Below, one piece after another: positions 38,854 through 47,533 of a stretch of DNA of 64,000 nucleotides. This DNA is from Halorubrum rutilum (GTDB taxonomy: Archaea > Halobacteriota > Halobacteria > Halobacteriales > Haloferacaceae), in contig NZ_JANHDN010000002.1 of NCBI RefSeq assembly GCF_024494565.1, positions 532,934-596,933 on the forward strand, written 5' to 3'. Each line of letters begins with the position of its first letter. Position 1 is the stretch's first letter. The notes beneath the pieces were generated by a model. It made no database searches and was not told the DNA's origin. It worked only from the letters and a program-made list of their open reading frames with translations. A program made the position numbers and the translations under genes.

Positions 38854-39237
38854 ATGCCTGAGATAGAACTCGGAGTGCCGCGGGGAGTCGTCGAGTCGCT
38901 GCCGGAGGAGGACGGCACCGCCGAGCAGGACATGCGGCGCGCCATCGCCGGGATCCAGTCGCGGATCAACGAGGAGATCGAGGGCGCCGAGCCGGCCGAG
39001 GCGGCCGAGGTGGTCGCCGACGCGGTCGAGCGGATGGAGTCGCAGGCGAGCACGTACCACGAGTTCGTGCCCGAACTGCGCGCCTGGGGCCAGTCGCCCA
39101 TCTACGCGATCGCGTGGCGGAACCTCTACGTGGAGCTGATCGGCCAGCTGTACGAGCACGAGTGGCTCGGCGACGAGCTGGGCCGCGAGCGTAACTTCCG
39201 GCTCGTCGAGGACGGGATCCGGCTGTCGGACCTGTAG
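38854..39237 (+). CDS. Helical haloarchaeal protein of unknown function
   Basis: 127 residues. Mostly helical and acidic (EQDMRRAIAGIQSRINEEIEGAEPAEAAEVVADAVERMESQ), ending with an aromatic-rich segment (WGQSPIYAIAWRNLYVELIGQLYEHEWLG). No TM helix, no known motif. A GGTTTTTC box around 38823-38830 gives a leaderless start. Follows the PhoU-type gene by 40 bp on the same strand but has its own promoter. Confidence 0.75.
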   Translation: MPEIELGVPRGVVESLPEEDGTAEQDMRRAIAGIQSRINEEIEGAEPAEAAEVVADAVERMESQASTYHEFVPELRAWGQSPIYAIAWRNLYVELIGQLYEHEWLGDELGRERNFRLVEDGIRLSDL

Positions 39238-39380
39238 GCGGTTCGCCGCGTTCCGCGGGGTCGATCCGACCCCGGGACCGATCCGACCTCGGAGCCGATT
39301 TGACCTGGACGTTCCGGCTCGGGGCCGCAGCGATATCCGCGGCCGCCTCTTTTTAACCCGCGGGCGCCCGATACACGCGT

Positions 39381-39662
39381 ATGGAACTGGAACTGCGGTT
39401 CTTCGCGACGTTTCGCGAGGCCGCCGGCGGGAAGGTCGTCGAGTCGGAGTTCGCCGACGGGTCGAGCGTCGGCGAGGTGTTACTGGAGCTGGAGTCGGAG
39501 TACGAGGAGATGGCCGGTCGGCTCATCGTCGACGGCGGTCTCGCCCCGCAGATCAACGTGTTGAAGAACGGCCGCGAGGTGCTCCACCTCGACGGGTTGG
39601 AGACGACGCTGGAGGACGGCGACCGCCTCTCGGTGTTCCCGCCGGTGGCGGGCGGCGCATGA
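39381..39662 (+). CDS. SAMP/MoaD-type ubiquitin-like small modifier with one residue after Gly-Gly
   Basis: 93 residues. Beta-grasp fold of the MoaD/ThiS/SAMP family: ELRFFATFREAAGGKVVESEF, then EVLLELESEYEEM, APQINVLKNGREVLHLDGLETTL and EDGDRLSVFPPVAGGA. In SAMP1 and MoaD proteins the C-terminus is ...FPPVxGG, and the terminal glycine is adenylated by UbaA (E1-like) for protein conjugation or sulfur transfer. Here one Ala follows the diglycine (GTG GCG GGC GGC GCA TGA). The next gene begins inside the stop region (ATGA, 4-bp overlap). TTTTTAAC box 28 bases before the ATG. Confidence 0.92.
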   Translation: MELELRFFATFREAAGGKVVESEFADGSSVGEVLLELESEYEEMAGRLIVDGGLAPQINVLKNGREVLHLDGLETTLEDGDRLSVFPPVAGGA

Positions 39663-40000
39663 CCGCCGACGGGGACGTGGACGGCGCCGAGGCCGCGGTC
39701 GACTTCCCGCCCGCGGAGGCGGGCTGGGAGCGCGAGACGGTCGTCTACCGCGGGATCTCGCGACGGCTGGCGGCCCACTACCTCGTCAACCTCGGCGGCG
39801 AGCTCGTCGGGACGGACGACCCGGCGGAGGCGACCCGCGTGGACGGCGACGGGTGGCGCGTCGCGCTCAGTGCGGAGACAGTGACGGCCGCGGCCGCGAT
39901 CCGGCTCACCGAGGTGACCGCGGCGTTCGTCGGCGACCCGGAGGCGCTCGCGGAGCTCCTCCCGAAGTACCGGCAGAAGGCGATGCGAGCCGGCGGCTGA
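39659..40000 (+). CDS. Unknown protein overlapping the SAMP gene, ending in Gly-Gly
   Basis: 113 residues, start overlapping the SAMP stop by 4 bp (ATGA), so translationally coupled. Acidic N-terminal 20 residues, then a compact alpha/beta domain (WERETVVYRGISRRLAAHYLVNLGGELVG, EATRVDGDGWRVALSAETVTAAAAIRLTEVTAAFVGD) and a C-terminal helix LAELLPKYRQKAMRAGG. It ends in a diglycine, the feature expected of a conjugatable ubiquitin-like protein, though the domain is not an obvious beta-grasp. No family name I can give with confidence. Confidence 0.75.
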   Translation: MTADGDVDGAEAAVDFPPAEAGWERETVVYRGISRRLAAHYLVNLGGELVGTDDPAEATRVDGDGWRVALSAETVTAAAAIRLTEVTAAFVGDPEALAELLPKYRQKAMRAGG

Positions 40001-40452
40001 TGACAGACGACGAGGGACGGCCGGGCGCGGGGTCGGCCGCGCCCGCCGACGGGTACCCGATCGACGGCACCGCGCTGGTGAAGACGGCGGCGCTCGCGAG
40101 CGTCCCCGCCGAGCGGCTCCCCGCCCTCCTCGCCCGCGTGCAGGCGGACCTCGGGCCGCGGATCGACGACTACCGCCGGCGGTACGAGCGCATCGCGGTC
40201 GAGCCGGAGCGCGAGACGTTCCTCGTGGAGCCCGACCACTGGGCGGGCGTCGGAGAGCGGCTCGGGCTCACGGACCGCGAGCGCGACGCCGTCGCCCGCG
40301 CCCACGAGACGGCGGTCGAGCGCGCCGGGTCGGGCCGGACGACGCGCGAGGAGTTCGAGACCGCGCTGGAGATCCGGTCGGGCGTCGTGATCGGCGTCGA
40401 CGGCGGCGAGCGCGACGACGCCCCGGGTGAGACCGACCGCGACGAGGCGTGA
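40000..40452 (+). CDS. Helical haloarchaeal protein of unknown function, third gene of the SAMP cluster
   Basis: 150 residues; the ATG shares one base with the preceding stop, so the three genes 39381-40452 are one operon. Sequence: GTALVKTAALASVPAERLPALLARVQADLGPRIDDYRRRYERI (helical), FLVEPDHWAGVGERLGLTDRERDAVARAHETAVERAG, then a short strand end VVIGVDGGERDD. Acidic tail. No recognised domain. Neighbourhood suggests a link to SAMP function, which is inference only. Confidence 0.75.
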   Translation: MTDDEGRPGAGSAAPADGYPIDGTALVKTAALASVPAERLPALLARVQADLGPRIDDYRRRYERIAVEPERETFLVEPDHWAGVGERLGLTDRERDAVARAHETAVERAGSGRTTREEFETALEIRSGVVIGVDGGERDDAPGETDRDEA

Positions 40453-40506
40453 CCACCGACCGGCCGCGACCGACGCCTTTTCGGCGCCCCGCGCGGACGT
40501 GCCGCC

Positions 40507-41226
40507 ATGCGACTCGCACGCCTGCTCACGCCGGACGGACCGGTCTCCGGACGCTACGAGGACGGGACGATCGTCGCCGACGACGGCCGCTACGAGGTCG
40601 GTCGCGACGGGCGGCTCCTCCCGCCCTGCGACCCGAGCGCGCTCTACTGCGTCGGGCGGAACTACGCCGAGACCCTCGACCAGATGGAGTACGAGCGCCC
40701 CGAGGAGCCCGACTTCTTCGTCAAGCCGCCGGCGAGCCTGCTCGCGCACGGCGAGCCGATCGCGTACCCCGAGTGGACCGACGAGCTGACGTACGCCGGC
40801 GAGCTGGTCGCCGTCGTCGACGAGCGCTGTCGGGACCTCGATCCGGAGGACGTTCCAGATGTCGTCCGCGGGTACACGATCATGAACGACGTCGACGCGC
40901 TCGACCAGCAGGGCCGGACCGCGCGGAAGGCGTTCGACGGCTCCGGGCCCCTCGGCCCGTGGATCGAGACCGACGTCGACCCGACGAACCTCGACATCTC
41001 GACGACGGTCGGCGGCGAGCAGCGCCAGGACGCGAACACCGAGCTGATGCTGTTCGGCCCCCACGAGATCGTCTCGTACCTCTCCGAGCGGTTCACGTTC
41101 GAACCCGGCGACTGCGTCGCCTTCGGCAGCCCGGCGAACCCGGGGCTCGTCGAGCCCGGCGAGCGCGTCGATATCACCTACGAGGGCGTCGGGACGCTGT
41201 CGAATCAGGTGATTGACGAGGCGTAA
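40507..41226 (+). CDS. Fumarylacetoacetate hydrolase (FAH) family protein
   Basis: 239 residues. FAH-fold motifs: YCVGRNYAETLDQ, PDFFVKPPASLLAHGEPIAYP, YAGELVAVVDE (metal-binding Glu), GYTIMNDVDALDQQ, and GDCVAFGSPANPGLVEPGERVDITYEGVGTLSN at the end. Members are hydrolases, decarboxylases or dehydratases acting on beta-diketone or 2-keto-enol compounds in aromatic and sugar catabolism. The usual metal triad E-x-E looks incomplete here (only one clear Glu, in AGELVAVV), so the exact reaction is open. Own promoter region (GACGCCTTTTC near 40472-40482). Confidence 0.85.
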   Translation: MRLARLLTPDGPVSGRYEDGTIVADDGRYEVGRDGRLLPPCDPSALYCVGRNYAETLDQMEYERPEEPDFFVKPPASLLAHGEPIAYPEWTDELTYAGELVAVVDERCRDLDPEDVPDVVRGYTIMNDVDALDQQGRTARKAFDGSGPLGPWIETDVDPTNLDISTTVGGEQRQDANTELMLFGPHEIVSYLSERFTFEPGDCVAFGSPANPGLVEPGERVDITYEGVGTLSNQVIDEA

Positions 41227-41700
41227 CTGACGGTTTATTTTCAAACGAGCGTGCGGTGGCGCGTGCCTCTGAGCGCCCACCGGGCGCGAAGAGCGCGCGC
41301 GAGGGAGTCGCTGGCTCCCGAAGCGAAGCGGAGGGTGCCAGCGACGAGGCTGGGGAGGTGTGAGGTGCGGTGCTGTGCGGTTGGGTGGGACTCAAAGGGG
41401 CAGCCGCGTGGGGCACGGAGGCGACGCAAGCACCGCAGGGAGCGAACGGAGTGAGCGACCGAGGAGCGCAGCGAGCGTGCGTGCCCCACGCGGCTGGGGC
41501 TTTGGAGGTGTTCGCCGACGATCTCTCAGTGAGCGATTATAACCGAGCGGCTGGGGCTTTGGAGGCCTTCACCGTCGATCTGTGTTGGAGTATTACAAGC
41601 GAGCCGCCGGAGAGTCGGAGAGGCTAGTCGTGCCAGCGACGGCAACGAAATATAAACTGATTACGAGTGAACCGAGAAAAGGGGGACCCGCGGAATTCGA
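41227..41700. other. Gene-free stretch with hairpin-forming repeats
   Basis: 474 bp. It holds a 9-bp inverted pair (GTCGCTGGC 41307-41315, GCCAGCGAC 41337-41345), a long hairpin (41401-41496), and two copies of GCGGCTGGGGCTTTGGAGG (at 41490 and 41549). Short G/A-rich ORFs here lack coding character. Palindromic, G-rich intergenic elements of this sort are often multi-copy in haloarchaea. Confidence 0.6.
41401..41496. repeat. Large GC-rich hairpin repeat
   Basis: CAGCCGCGTGGGGCACG at 41401-41417 is exactly inverted at 41480-41496 (17 bp). Pairing continues imperfectly outward (ACTCAAAGGGG against CTCCAAAGCCC on the other strand). The 62-base loop contains its own imperfect repeats (GCGAACGGAGTGAGCGACCG). 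Could be a structured RNA or a non-autonomous mobile repeat. Confidence 0.65.
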
Positions 41701-42921
41701 TTAGTCCGGATTCTTCAACGGCTGTTTCTCCCCGTACGTCAGCGTCCGCCAGACCCACTCGACGGGGCCGAACCGATAGCGCCTGAGCCACGCCACGGAC
41801 AACACCACCTGCACGACCCAGATCGCCAGGACGATCCCGTACTGCTCGACGCGGGTCACGGACCCGAACAGGCCGAGGCCGTGGCCGTAGAAGATCGAGG
41901 TCGCGAGCACGGTCTGGAGCAGGTAATTGGTGAAGGCGGTCCGGCCGACCGCGGCGAAGGTCCGCGTCACCGGGCCGTCCGGGCGTCGCTTCGCGTACAG
42001 CGTGACGAGCCCGAGGTAGCCGCCGGCGACGAGGAGGCTCCCCCAGTAGTTGAACTGGCGCCAGTACAGCGCCGCGCCCGCGCTCCAGTCGTTGGCCTCG
42101 ATGTAGGCGACGCCGGCGACGACGACCGCGACGCCGACGACGCCGCCGGCGACGAGTCCCTTATACACCCGCGCCGAGCGCTCGCCGGTCAGCACGCCCC
42201 AGCGATACAGGGCCATCCCGAGCAGCATCACGCCGCCGACGCGCCAGAAGCTGGAGCCGATGAAGCCGGTCGTCTGCCGCTGGAGGGAGGCGTCGACGCG
42301 GTGGTCCATCTGCTCCAGCCAGCCGCCCCGGTAGGTCGCCACCTCCTGACGCAGCGCGGCCTCGCTCGGCGCCCACTGCGCCGCGATCGCGTCGCCGCCG
42401 ATGCTGACGGCGGCGAACAGCTCGGTGGCCGGGACGAACAGGAGGAAGACCACGCCGAGTGCCGCGAGCTGTTTCGCCTCCCAGTCGCGGAGCGCGATCA
42501 GGAACAGCCCGGTGAAGCCGTAGGCGACGAGGATGTCGCCGTACCACAGCAGGTAGGCGTGCATGAGCCCGATCGCGATGAGGACCGCGGTCCGGCGGTA
42601 GTGGAGCCGGACCGCGTCCTGGCCCTTCTCCTCCTTGCTCTCGACGAACAGGAGGATTCCGGCGCCGAACAGCGCCGAGAACAGCGTGATGAGCTTCGAC
42701 TGCGCGAACACGTGGCCGGCGAACCACGCCCAGTAGTTCGCGCCGGTGAAATCGCCGTAGACGGCCCCGTCGGCGTAGACGGTGGGGTTCAGCAGCGACG
42801 CCTCCGGCATCGCGAACACCCAGACGTTGATGACCAGGATTCCGAGGAGGGCGAACCCTCTGAGCGCGTCGAGGCTGACGATCCGTTCGGAGGGCGGCGT
42901 CGGGCCGGCGTCGCGTGTCAC
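41701..42921 (-). CDS. DUF418-type multi-spanning membrane protein
   Basis: 406 residues from a GTG at 42919-42921. The opening RIVSLDALRGFALLGILVINVWVFAMP and the late block FAAVGRTAFTNYLLQTVLATSIFY are DUF418 signatures; this family is a set of acyltransferase-3-like membrane proteins with unknown substrates. Around nine TM helices. Last gene of a same-strand run 41701-44100 with the Gfo/Idh/MocA gene, 108 bp apart. Confidence 0.92.
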   Translation of the reverse strand: MTRDAGPTPPSERIVSLDALRGFALLGILVINVWVFAMPEASLLNPTVYADGAVYGDFTGANYWAWFAGHVFAQSKLITLFSALFGAGILLFVESKEEKGQDAVRLHYRRTAVLIAIGLMHAYLLWYGDILVAYGFTGLFLIALRDWEAKQLAALGVVFLLFVPATELFAAVSIGGDAIAAQWAPSEAALRQEVATYRGGWLEQMDHRVDASLQRQTTGFIGSSFWRVGGVMLLGMALYRWGVLTGERSARVYKGLVAGGVVGVAVVVAGVAYIEANDWSAGAALYWRQFNYWGSLLVAGGYLGLVTLYAKRRPDGPVTRTFAAVGRTAFTNYLLQTVLATSIFYGHGLGLFGSVTRVEQYGIVLAIWVVQVVLSVAWLRRYRFGPVEWVWRTLTYGEKQPLKNPD

Positions 42922-43029
42922 GGATTGGTTCCGAGGAGGGACCGGAGGACCGAATAGGTTCGGATAGGCGCGGACCGCGGGACGACCGCAGGGCGGAGCG
43001 GCCGCACGCCGGACCGGGACGCGACCCGC

Positions 43030-44100
43030 TCAGTCCAGGCGGACGGCCTCGCCGCGCTCGGAGGACCGGTAGATCGCGTCGATGACGCGCTGGACGGAGA
43101 GCGCCTCGTCGACCGTGTTGATCTCGGGCGCCTCGCCCGCCGCGACCGCGTCGAGGAACGTCGCCTGCTCGGCGGCGTGGGCGTCGCCCTCGCGGGTCGC
43201 TATCTCGGTGTCGGAGAAGTGGTGCCGGTCGCCGTCGAACGCGCGCGCCTCGTGGATCGTGAGCTCGTCGCTGCCGCGGTCGAACGTCGCGCCCGCCTCG
43301 GTCCCGCGGATCACGAACTCGTCGTTCGTCGGGCGGTTCGTCGCCCAGGCGACCTCCAGCGAGACCGTGTTGCCGTCGGCGTCGCGGAGGAACGCCGACG
43401 CGGAGTCCTCCACGTCGAACCCCTCGGCCCCGTCGTCGTCGCCCCACATGTGGACGTACGCGTAGTCGTCGCGCCCCCCGAACTCCGAGCGCGTCTCGCC
43501 CGACACCTCGACGATCTCCGGGTGGTCGAGGAAGTACAGCGCCAGGTCGATCGCGTGGACGCCGATGTCGATGAGGGCGCCGCCGCCGGCGACCTCGCCG
43601 GAGGTGAACCACGAGCCGCGACCGGGGACCCCGCGGCGCCGGACGTAGTTCGCCTCGACGTGCGTCGTCTCGCCGAACCGCCCCTCCTCCTGGTACCCCT
43701 TGATCACCCGGACCGGCTCCGCGAACCGGTTGTTGAACCCGACCATGCAGAACCCCTCGGCGTCGCGGGCGGCCGCGGCGATGCGCTCCGCGCTCTCGAC
43801 CGTGTGCGCGAGCGGCTTCTCCAGGAGCACGTCGAGGCCGGCCTCGAGCGCCGAGACGGCGTACTCCTCGTGAAAGCGGTTCGGCGTCGTGATCAGGACG
43901 GCGTCGCACTCCTCGTAGAGGGCTTCCTCGCTCTCGTGGGCGTGGACGCCGAACTCCTCGTGGAACCGACGCCGGGCGTCGGGGTCGATGTCCATACCGC
44001 CGACGAGGTCCGCGCCGCGCTCGGTCAGCTTCGTCGCGTGGTGGGTCCCGATCCCGCCGAGGCCGACGATCCCGACGGCGACGTCGTTCGCGTGAGTCAT
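43030..44100 (-). CDS. Gfo/Idh/MocA family oxidoreductase
   Basis: 356 residues. N-terminal Rossmann fold: VAVGIVGLGGIGTHHATKLTERGADLVGGMDIDP (GxGxxG split), then LLEKPLAHTVESAERI (the EKP motif, catalytic-site Lys) and the substrate half with GGGALIDIGVHAIDLALYFL (D-x-G-x-H-x-x-D motif). These NAD(P)-dependent enzymes oxidise sugars, inositols or related polyols at a ring carbon. No signal peptide. An adjacent TPP enzyme and sugar isomerase hint at carbohydrate catabolism. Confidence 0.94.
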   Translation of the reverse strand: MTHANDVAVGIVGLGGIGTHHATKLTERGADLVGGMDIDPDARRRFHEEFGVHAHESEEALYEECDAVLITTPNRFHEEYAVSALEAGLDVLLEKPLAHTVESAERIAAAARDAEGFCMVGFNNRFAEPVRVIKGYQEEGRFGETTHVEANYVRRRGVPGRGSWFTSGEVAGGGALIDIGVHAIDLALYFLDHPEIVEVSGETRSEFGGRDDYAYVHMWGDDDGAEGFDVEDSASAFLRDADGNTVSLEVAWATNRPTNDEFVIRGTEAGATFDRGSDELTIHEARAFDGDRHHFSDTEIATREGDAHAAEQATFLDAVAAGEAPEINTVDEALSVQRVIDAIYRSSERGEAVRLD

Positions 44101-44207
44101 AACTCGGATTCACAACGAAAGTTGTTAAGGTTCACGCTCCGGCGCACGGCGCGATTTCGACTCCCGGCGGAACGCTAGGCCGTGTTCGGCCGCCGGGCGA
44201 CCGCGGC

Positions 44208-44636
44208 TCAGAGGAGGGCGAGGAGCGCGTCGATCAGCTCGATCACCCCGTCGAGCGACTCCGCGCCGCCTCCGAGAGCTCCGTCGCCCGGCGCGAGCCG
44301 TCGAATTCGGTCGGACTCGCGGCTCCAGACGAAGCCGCCGACCAGCCATCCGCCGGCGAGCAACGAGACCGCCGCGAGCAGTCGCGACACCGCGAGCAGC
44401 CGCACGACGAGGGGGAACAGCAGCACCAGTACCGCCCCGGCGACGGCGTAGGTGACGGCCGAGCGCAGCGGCGCCGCGAGCGCCAGTTCGACCGTCCCGG
44501 TCCCCATGAGGAGCGCGGTCCCCCCGACCCCGAGCAGCAGCGTCCCCCAGACGATCGCCCCGAGCAGCCGCACCCGCCCCCCATACCCGGAGTCGGCGGC
44601 TCCCGGCACGTCGTCGTGGACCCACGGATTGCGCAT
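44208..44636 (-). CDS. Small three-TM membrane protein
   Basis: 142 residues. Helices: LLGAIVWGTLLLGVGGTALLMG, AVTYAVAGAVLVLLFPLVVRLL and LLAAVSLLAGGWLVGGFVW; the C-terminal tail (ESLDGVIELIDALLALL) is amphipathic. No family known. Codon use like the core genome. Confidence 0.7.
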   Translation of the reverse strand: MRNPWVHDDVPGAADSGYGGRVRLLGAIVWGTLLLGVGGTALLMGTGTVELALAAPLRSAVTYAVAGAVLVLLFPLVVRLLAVSRLLAAVSLLAGGWLVGGFVWSRESDRIRRLAPGDGALGGGAESLDGVIELIDALLALL

Positions 44637-44792
44637 ACCGGATCTCGCCCCTCGGCCCGTATATATCTCGCTTCAGATACCCGAAACGCGGCGCGTGAAA
44701 CGTTCGGTCGCGGCGCGCGAACGTTCGGTCGCGTCCCGTGAGACACCGGTCGCAGTCCCCGCCGCGGAGGACCGGCCCCGAGGACCTCCCGC

Positions 44793-46565
44793 TCACCGCC
44801 CCTCACCGGGGACCGGATCCCGGGTCATCCACTCGCTCGCCTGCGGCTCCGTCGGGTCCGTGACGACCTCGACGAGCGCGGGGCCGTCGCGGCGGCGGGC
44901 GGCGTCGACGGCGTCCGCGACCGCGTCGCGGTCGGTCACGCGCTCCGCGGGGACGCCCATCCCGGACGCGACGGCGACGAGGTCGAGCCCGGTCTCCCCC
45001 CAGCCGTACGCGCCTTCGGGGAAGCCGTACGAGCGCGACGCCTCCTCGCTGATGATCGCGTAGTCGTCGTTGTTGAGCGCGACCACGGTGACGTCGATCC
45101 CCTCCGCGGCGAGCGTATGCAGTTCGTGGACGCACATCATGAGCCCGCCGTCGCCGGTGAGCGCGACGGCGTCGTGGTCGGGGTTCGCGAGCTTCGCGCC
45201 GATCGCCGAGGGGAGACCGGTCCCCATCGTCGCCCACGACCCGGGGTTGACGTACGACCGCGGGCCCGCCGCCGGGAACGAGACGAGCGTCCAGAGCCGG
45301 AACCCGCCCGCGTCCGCCGCGACGACCGTCTCCTCGGGGAGCGCCTCGCGGACCTCCCGCAGGACTTCGACCGACCGGAGCGGCTCGTCGGGAGTGCGCT
45401 CGTCGGCGAGGGCCGAGAACCGCGCCTCGTCGGCCGACCTGACCGCTCGGGCGCGCTCGGCGCCGTCGACCCTCTCGGCCCCCCTGGCCCCCGCTTCCGC
45501 GGTCGGCGTCGAGGCGCCGGCCGCGTCGCCACCGTCGACTCGGTCCGCGAGCGCCCGCAGGAACGCGTCCGCGTCGGCGACGACGCCGAGATCCGCCTCG
45601 TAGCCGAACCCGATGTCGTCGCCGTCGAGGGTGACGTGGACGAGCCGGTCCGGCATCGGGGCCGACCACGAGGCGGTCGCGACCGCGTCGAGGTCGGAGC
45701 CGACGACGAGTCCGACGTCGGCCGCGGCGAGCAGGTCCCGGAGCTCGGTGCTCGACCCGCCACAGAGGACGCCCGCGGAGAGCGGGTGCGTCTCCGGCAG
45801 CGTCCCTTTTCCCTTGTACGTGGTCGCGACCGGGGCGTCCAGCGCCTCCGCGACCGATCGGAGCGCGTCGCTCGCGCCGGCGCGCCGGACCCCGCCGCCC
45901 GCGAGCACCGCGGGCGCGTCGGCCCCCGCGAGCAGTTCCGCGGCGCGGTCGACGGCCTCGGTCGGTGGCGCCGGGGGCGGGCTCGGCTCTCGCTCCCCGA
46001 CCGCGGGCTGGGGCGTGCGGCCCGCGAGGACGTCCTTCGGGATCCCGACGCGAACCGGGCCCTGCGGGTGTTCGCGGGCGACGCGGATCGCCTCGGCGAC
46101 GGCGGGGACCGCGCCCGCCGGCGAGTCGACGAGGACGTTCTCCTTGACGACCGTGTCGTACGTCTCGGGCGGGGTCTCGTGAATCCCGTCGCCGCCGCGC
46201 ACCTCGCGTTCGGTCTCGACGGCGAGGTGGAGGAGCGGGACGCAGTCGTTCAGGGCGTTCTTCAGCCCGTTCATGGCGTTGGTGTCGCCCGGGCCGGGGA
46301 CGACGACCGTCGCCGCCATCGCGCCCGGCGCGCCCGTCTCGGCGTACCCCCACGCCTGGTGGGTGACGGCCGTCTCGTGGCGCGCGACGACGAACCGCGC
46401 GTCGCGGTCGGCGAGCGCCCGGTTGAGCGGGAGCGTCTGCTTCCCGGGGATCCCGAAGGCGACGTCGACCCCGCGGTCGAGCATCCGATCGACGACCGCC
46501 TCGGCGACGGTCGGGGTATCGGAGTCGCCCGGATCCGCCCCGTCCGAGGAGTCGGAGGTGTCCAT
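44793..46565 (-). CDS. Thiamine-pyrophosphate enzyme, acetolactate-synthase-like
   Basis: 590 residues from the ATG at 46563-46565; a longer in-frame start gives an Arg/Pro-rich lead that does not look coding. PYR domain with FGIPGKQTLPLNRAL and ARHETAVTHQAWGYAETG (catalytic Glu of H-E), central FAD/NAD-like domain (LLAGADAPAVLAGGGVRRAGA), and PP domain TGDGGLMMCVHELHTLAAEGIDVTVVALNNDDYAII (GDG...N, split for reading). A low-complexity acidic linker (about 365-410) separates the central and PP domains. Related proteins include acetolactate synthase, benzoylformate decarboxylase and sulfopyruvate decarboxylase types; I cannot choose among them. It diverges from the sugar-isomerase gene. Confidence 0.92.
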   Translation of the reverse strand: MDTSDSSDGADPGDSDTPTVAEAVVDRMLDRGVDVAFGIPGKQTLPLNRALADRDARFVVARHETAVTHQAWGYAETGAPGAMAATVVVPGPGDTNAMNGLKNALNDCVPLLHLAVETEREVRGGDGIHETPPETYDTVVKENVLVDSPAGAVPAVAEAIRVAREHPQGPVRVGIPKDVLAGRTPQPAVGEREPSPPPAPPTEAVDRAAELLAGADAPAVLAGGGVRRAGASDALRSVAEALDAPVATTYKGKGTLPETHPLSAGVLCGGSSTELRDLLAAADVGLVVGSDLDAVATASWSAPMPDRLVHVTLDGDDIGFGYEADLGVVADADAFLRALADRVDGGDAAGASTPTAEAGARGAERVDGAERARAVRSADEARFSALADERTPDEPLRSVEVLREVREALPEETVVAADAGGFRLWTLVSFPAAGPRSYVNPGSWATMGTGLPSAIGAKLANPDHDAVALTGDGGLMMCVHELHTLAAEGIDVTVVALNNDDYAIISEEASRSYGFPEGAYGWGETGLDLVAVASGMGVPAERVTDRDAVADAVDAARRRDGPALVEVVTDPTEPQASEWMTRDPVPGEGR

Positions 46566-46693
46566 ACCGCGAGGTCGACGGAGCGGGTGTTCAAAGCTTC
46601 GGCGGCGGGCCGGGGGTCGCCGGCCGATCGGCGGCCTCGGCATCGCGCCCGAAGCACCCGAACCGATACGTCGCCGGGCGAGAGACGGCCGAC

Positions 46694-47458
46694 ATGGTCA
46701 ACGTCGCGGTCCAGCTGTACGCGCTGCGCTCGCTCGACGCGCCGCTCCCGGAGCTGCTTGACCTCGTGGGGCGGGCCGGCTACGACGGGGTGGAGTTCGC
46801 CTACCGAGCTCGCGAGTCGCCGACCGACGAGGTGCTCGCGGCGCTCGACCGGAACGGCCTGGACGCCGCGTCCGCGCACGTCCCGATCGAGGCGCTGGAG
46901 GACGCTCCGCCCGAGGCCCTGGAGGCCCACTTCGACGAGACCGTCGACCGCTGCGACCGGCTCGGCGTCGACACGCTCGTCGTCCCGTGGCTCGACCCCG
47001 AACACTTCGAGAGCGCGGCCGCGGTCGACGCGGTCGCGGCGCGGCTCGACGACCTCGCGGGGGCCCTCGACGCCGAGGGCCTGCGGCTCGCGTACCACAA
47101 CCACGACGGGGAGTTCGCGACCGTCGACGGCGATCCCGCGATCGAACGGCTGCTCGGTCGGACCGACGACCGCGTCGGGTTCGAGGTCGACGTCGGGTGG
47201 GCGCTCGCCGGCGGGGCGGACCCCGCCGCGCTGATCGACCGCCACGCCGACCGGATCACGCACGTTCACGCCGCCGACGTCGACGTCGCCCGAGGCGAGT
47301 CGGTCGCGCTCGGCGAGGGCGATCTGGACCTCGATTCGGTGGTCGCGAGCGCGCGGGGCGCGGGCGTCGAGTGGCTCGTCTACGAACACGACGACCCCGC
47401 GGACCCGGTCGCGTCGATCGAGCGGGGCGAGCGGGCGCTCCGCGACGCGCTGGACTGA
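46694..47458 (+). CDS. Sugar phosphate isomerase/epimerase (AP endonuclease 2-like TIM barrel)
   Basis: 254 residues. Barrel strands and helices: NVAVQLYALRSLDAPLPELLDLVGRAGYDGVEFA, ASAHVPIEALE, LGVDTLVVPWLDPEHF, LRLAYHNHDGEFATVDGDP (metal His-N-H-D region), GFEVDVGWALAGGADP, ITHVHAADVDVARGESVALGEGDLDLD and WLVYEHDDPADPVASIERG. The metal ligands (Glu, Asp, His, Glu) expected of xylose-isomerase-like barrels are in place. Members act on inosose, hydroxypyruvate or other keto-sugars. Diverges from the TPP gene across 128 bp. Confidence 0.92.
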   Translation: MVNVAVQLYALRSLDAPLPELLDLVGRAGYDGVEFAYRARESPTDEVLAALDRNGLDAASAHVPIEALEDAPPEALEAHFDETVDRCDRLGVDTLVVPWLDPEHFESAAAVDAVAARLDDLAGALDAEGLRLAYHNHDGEFATVDGDPAIERLLGRTDDRVGFEVDVGWALAGGADPAALIDRHADRITHVHAADVDVARGESVALGEGDLDLDSVVASARGAGVEWLVYEHDDPADPVASIERGERALRDALD

Positions 47459-47533
47459 CCGGTTCGGCGCGGGGAGCGGTCCTCTACCGCCGCGTCGGCG
47501 GGCCGTCCTATCCCGGTTCGTCGGCGGGCCGTC

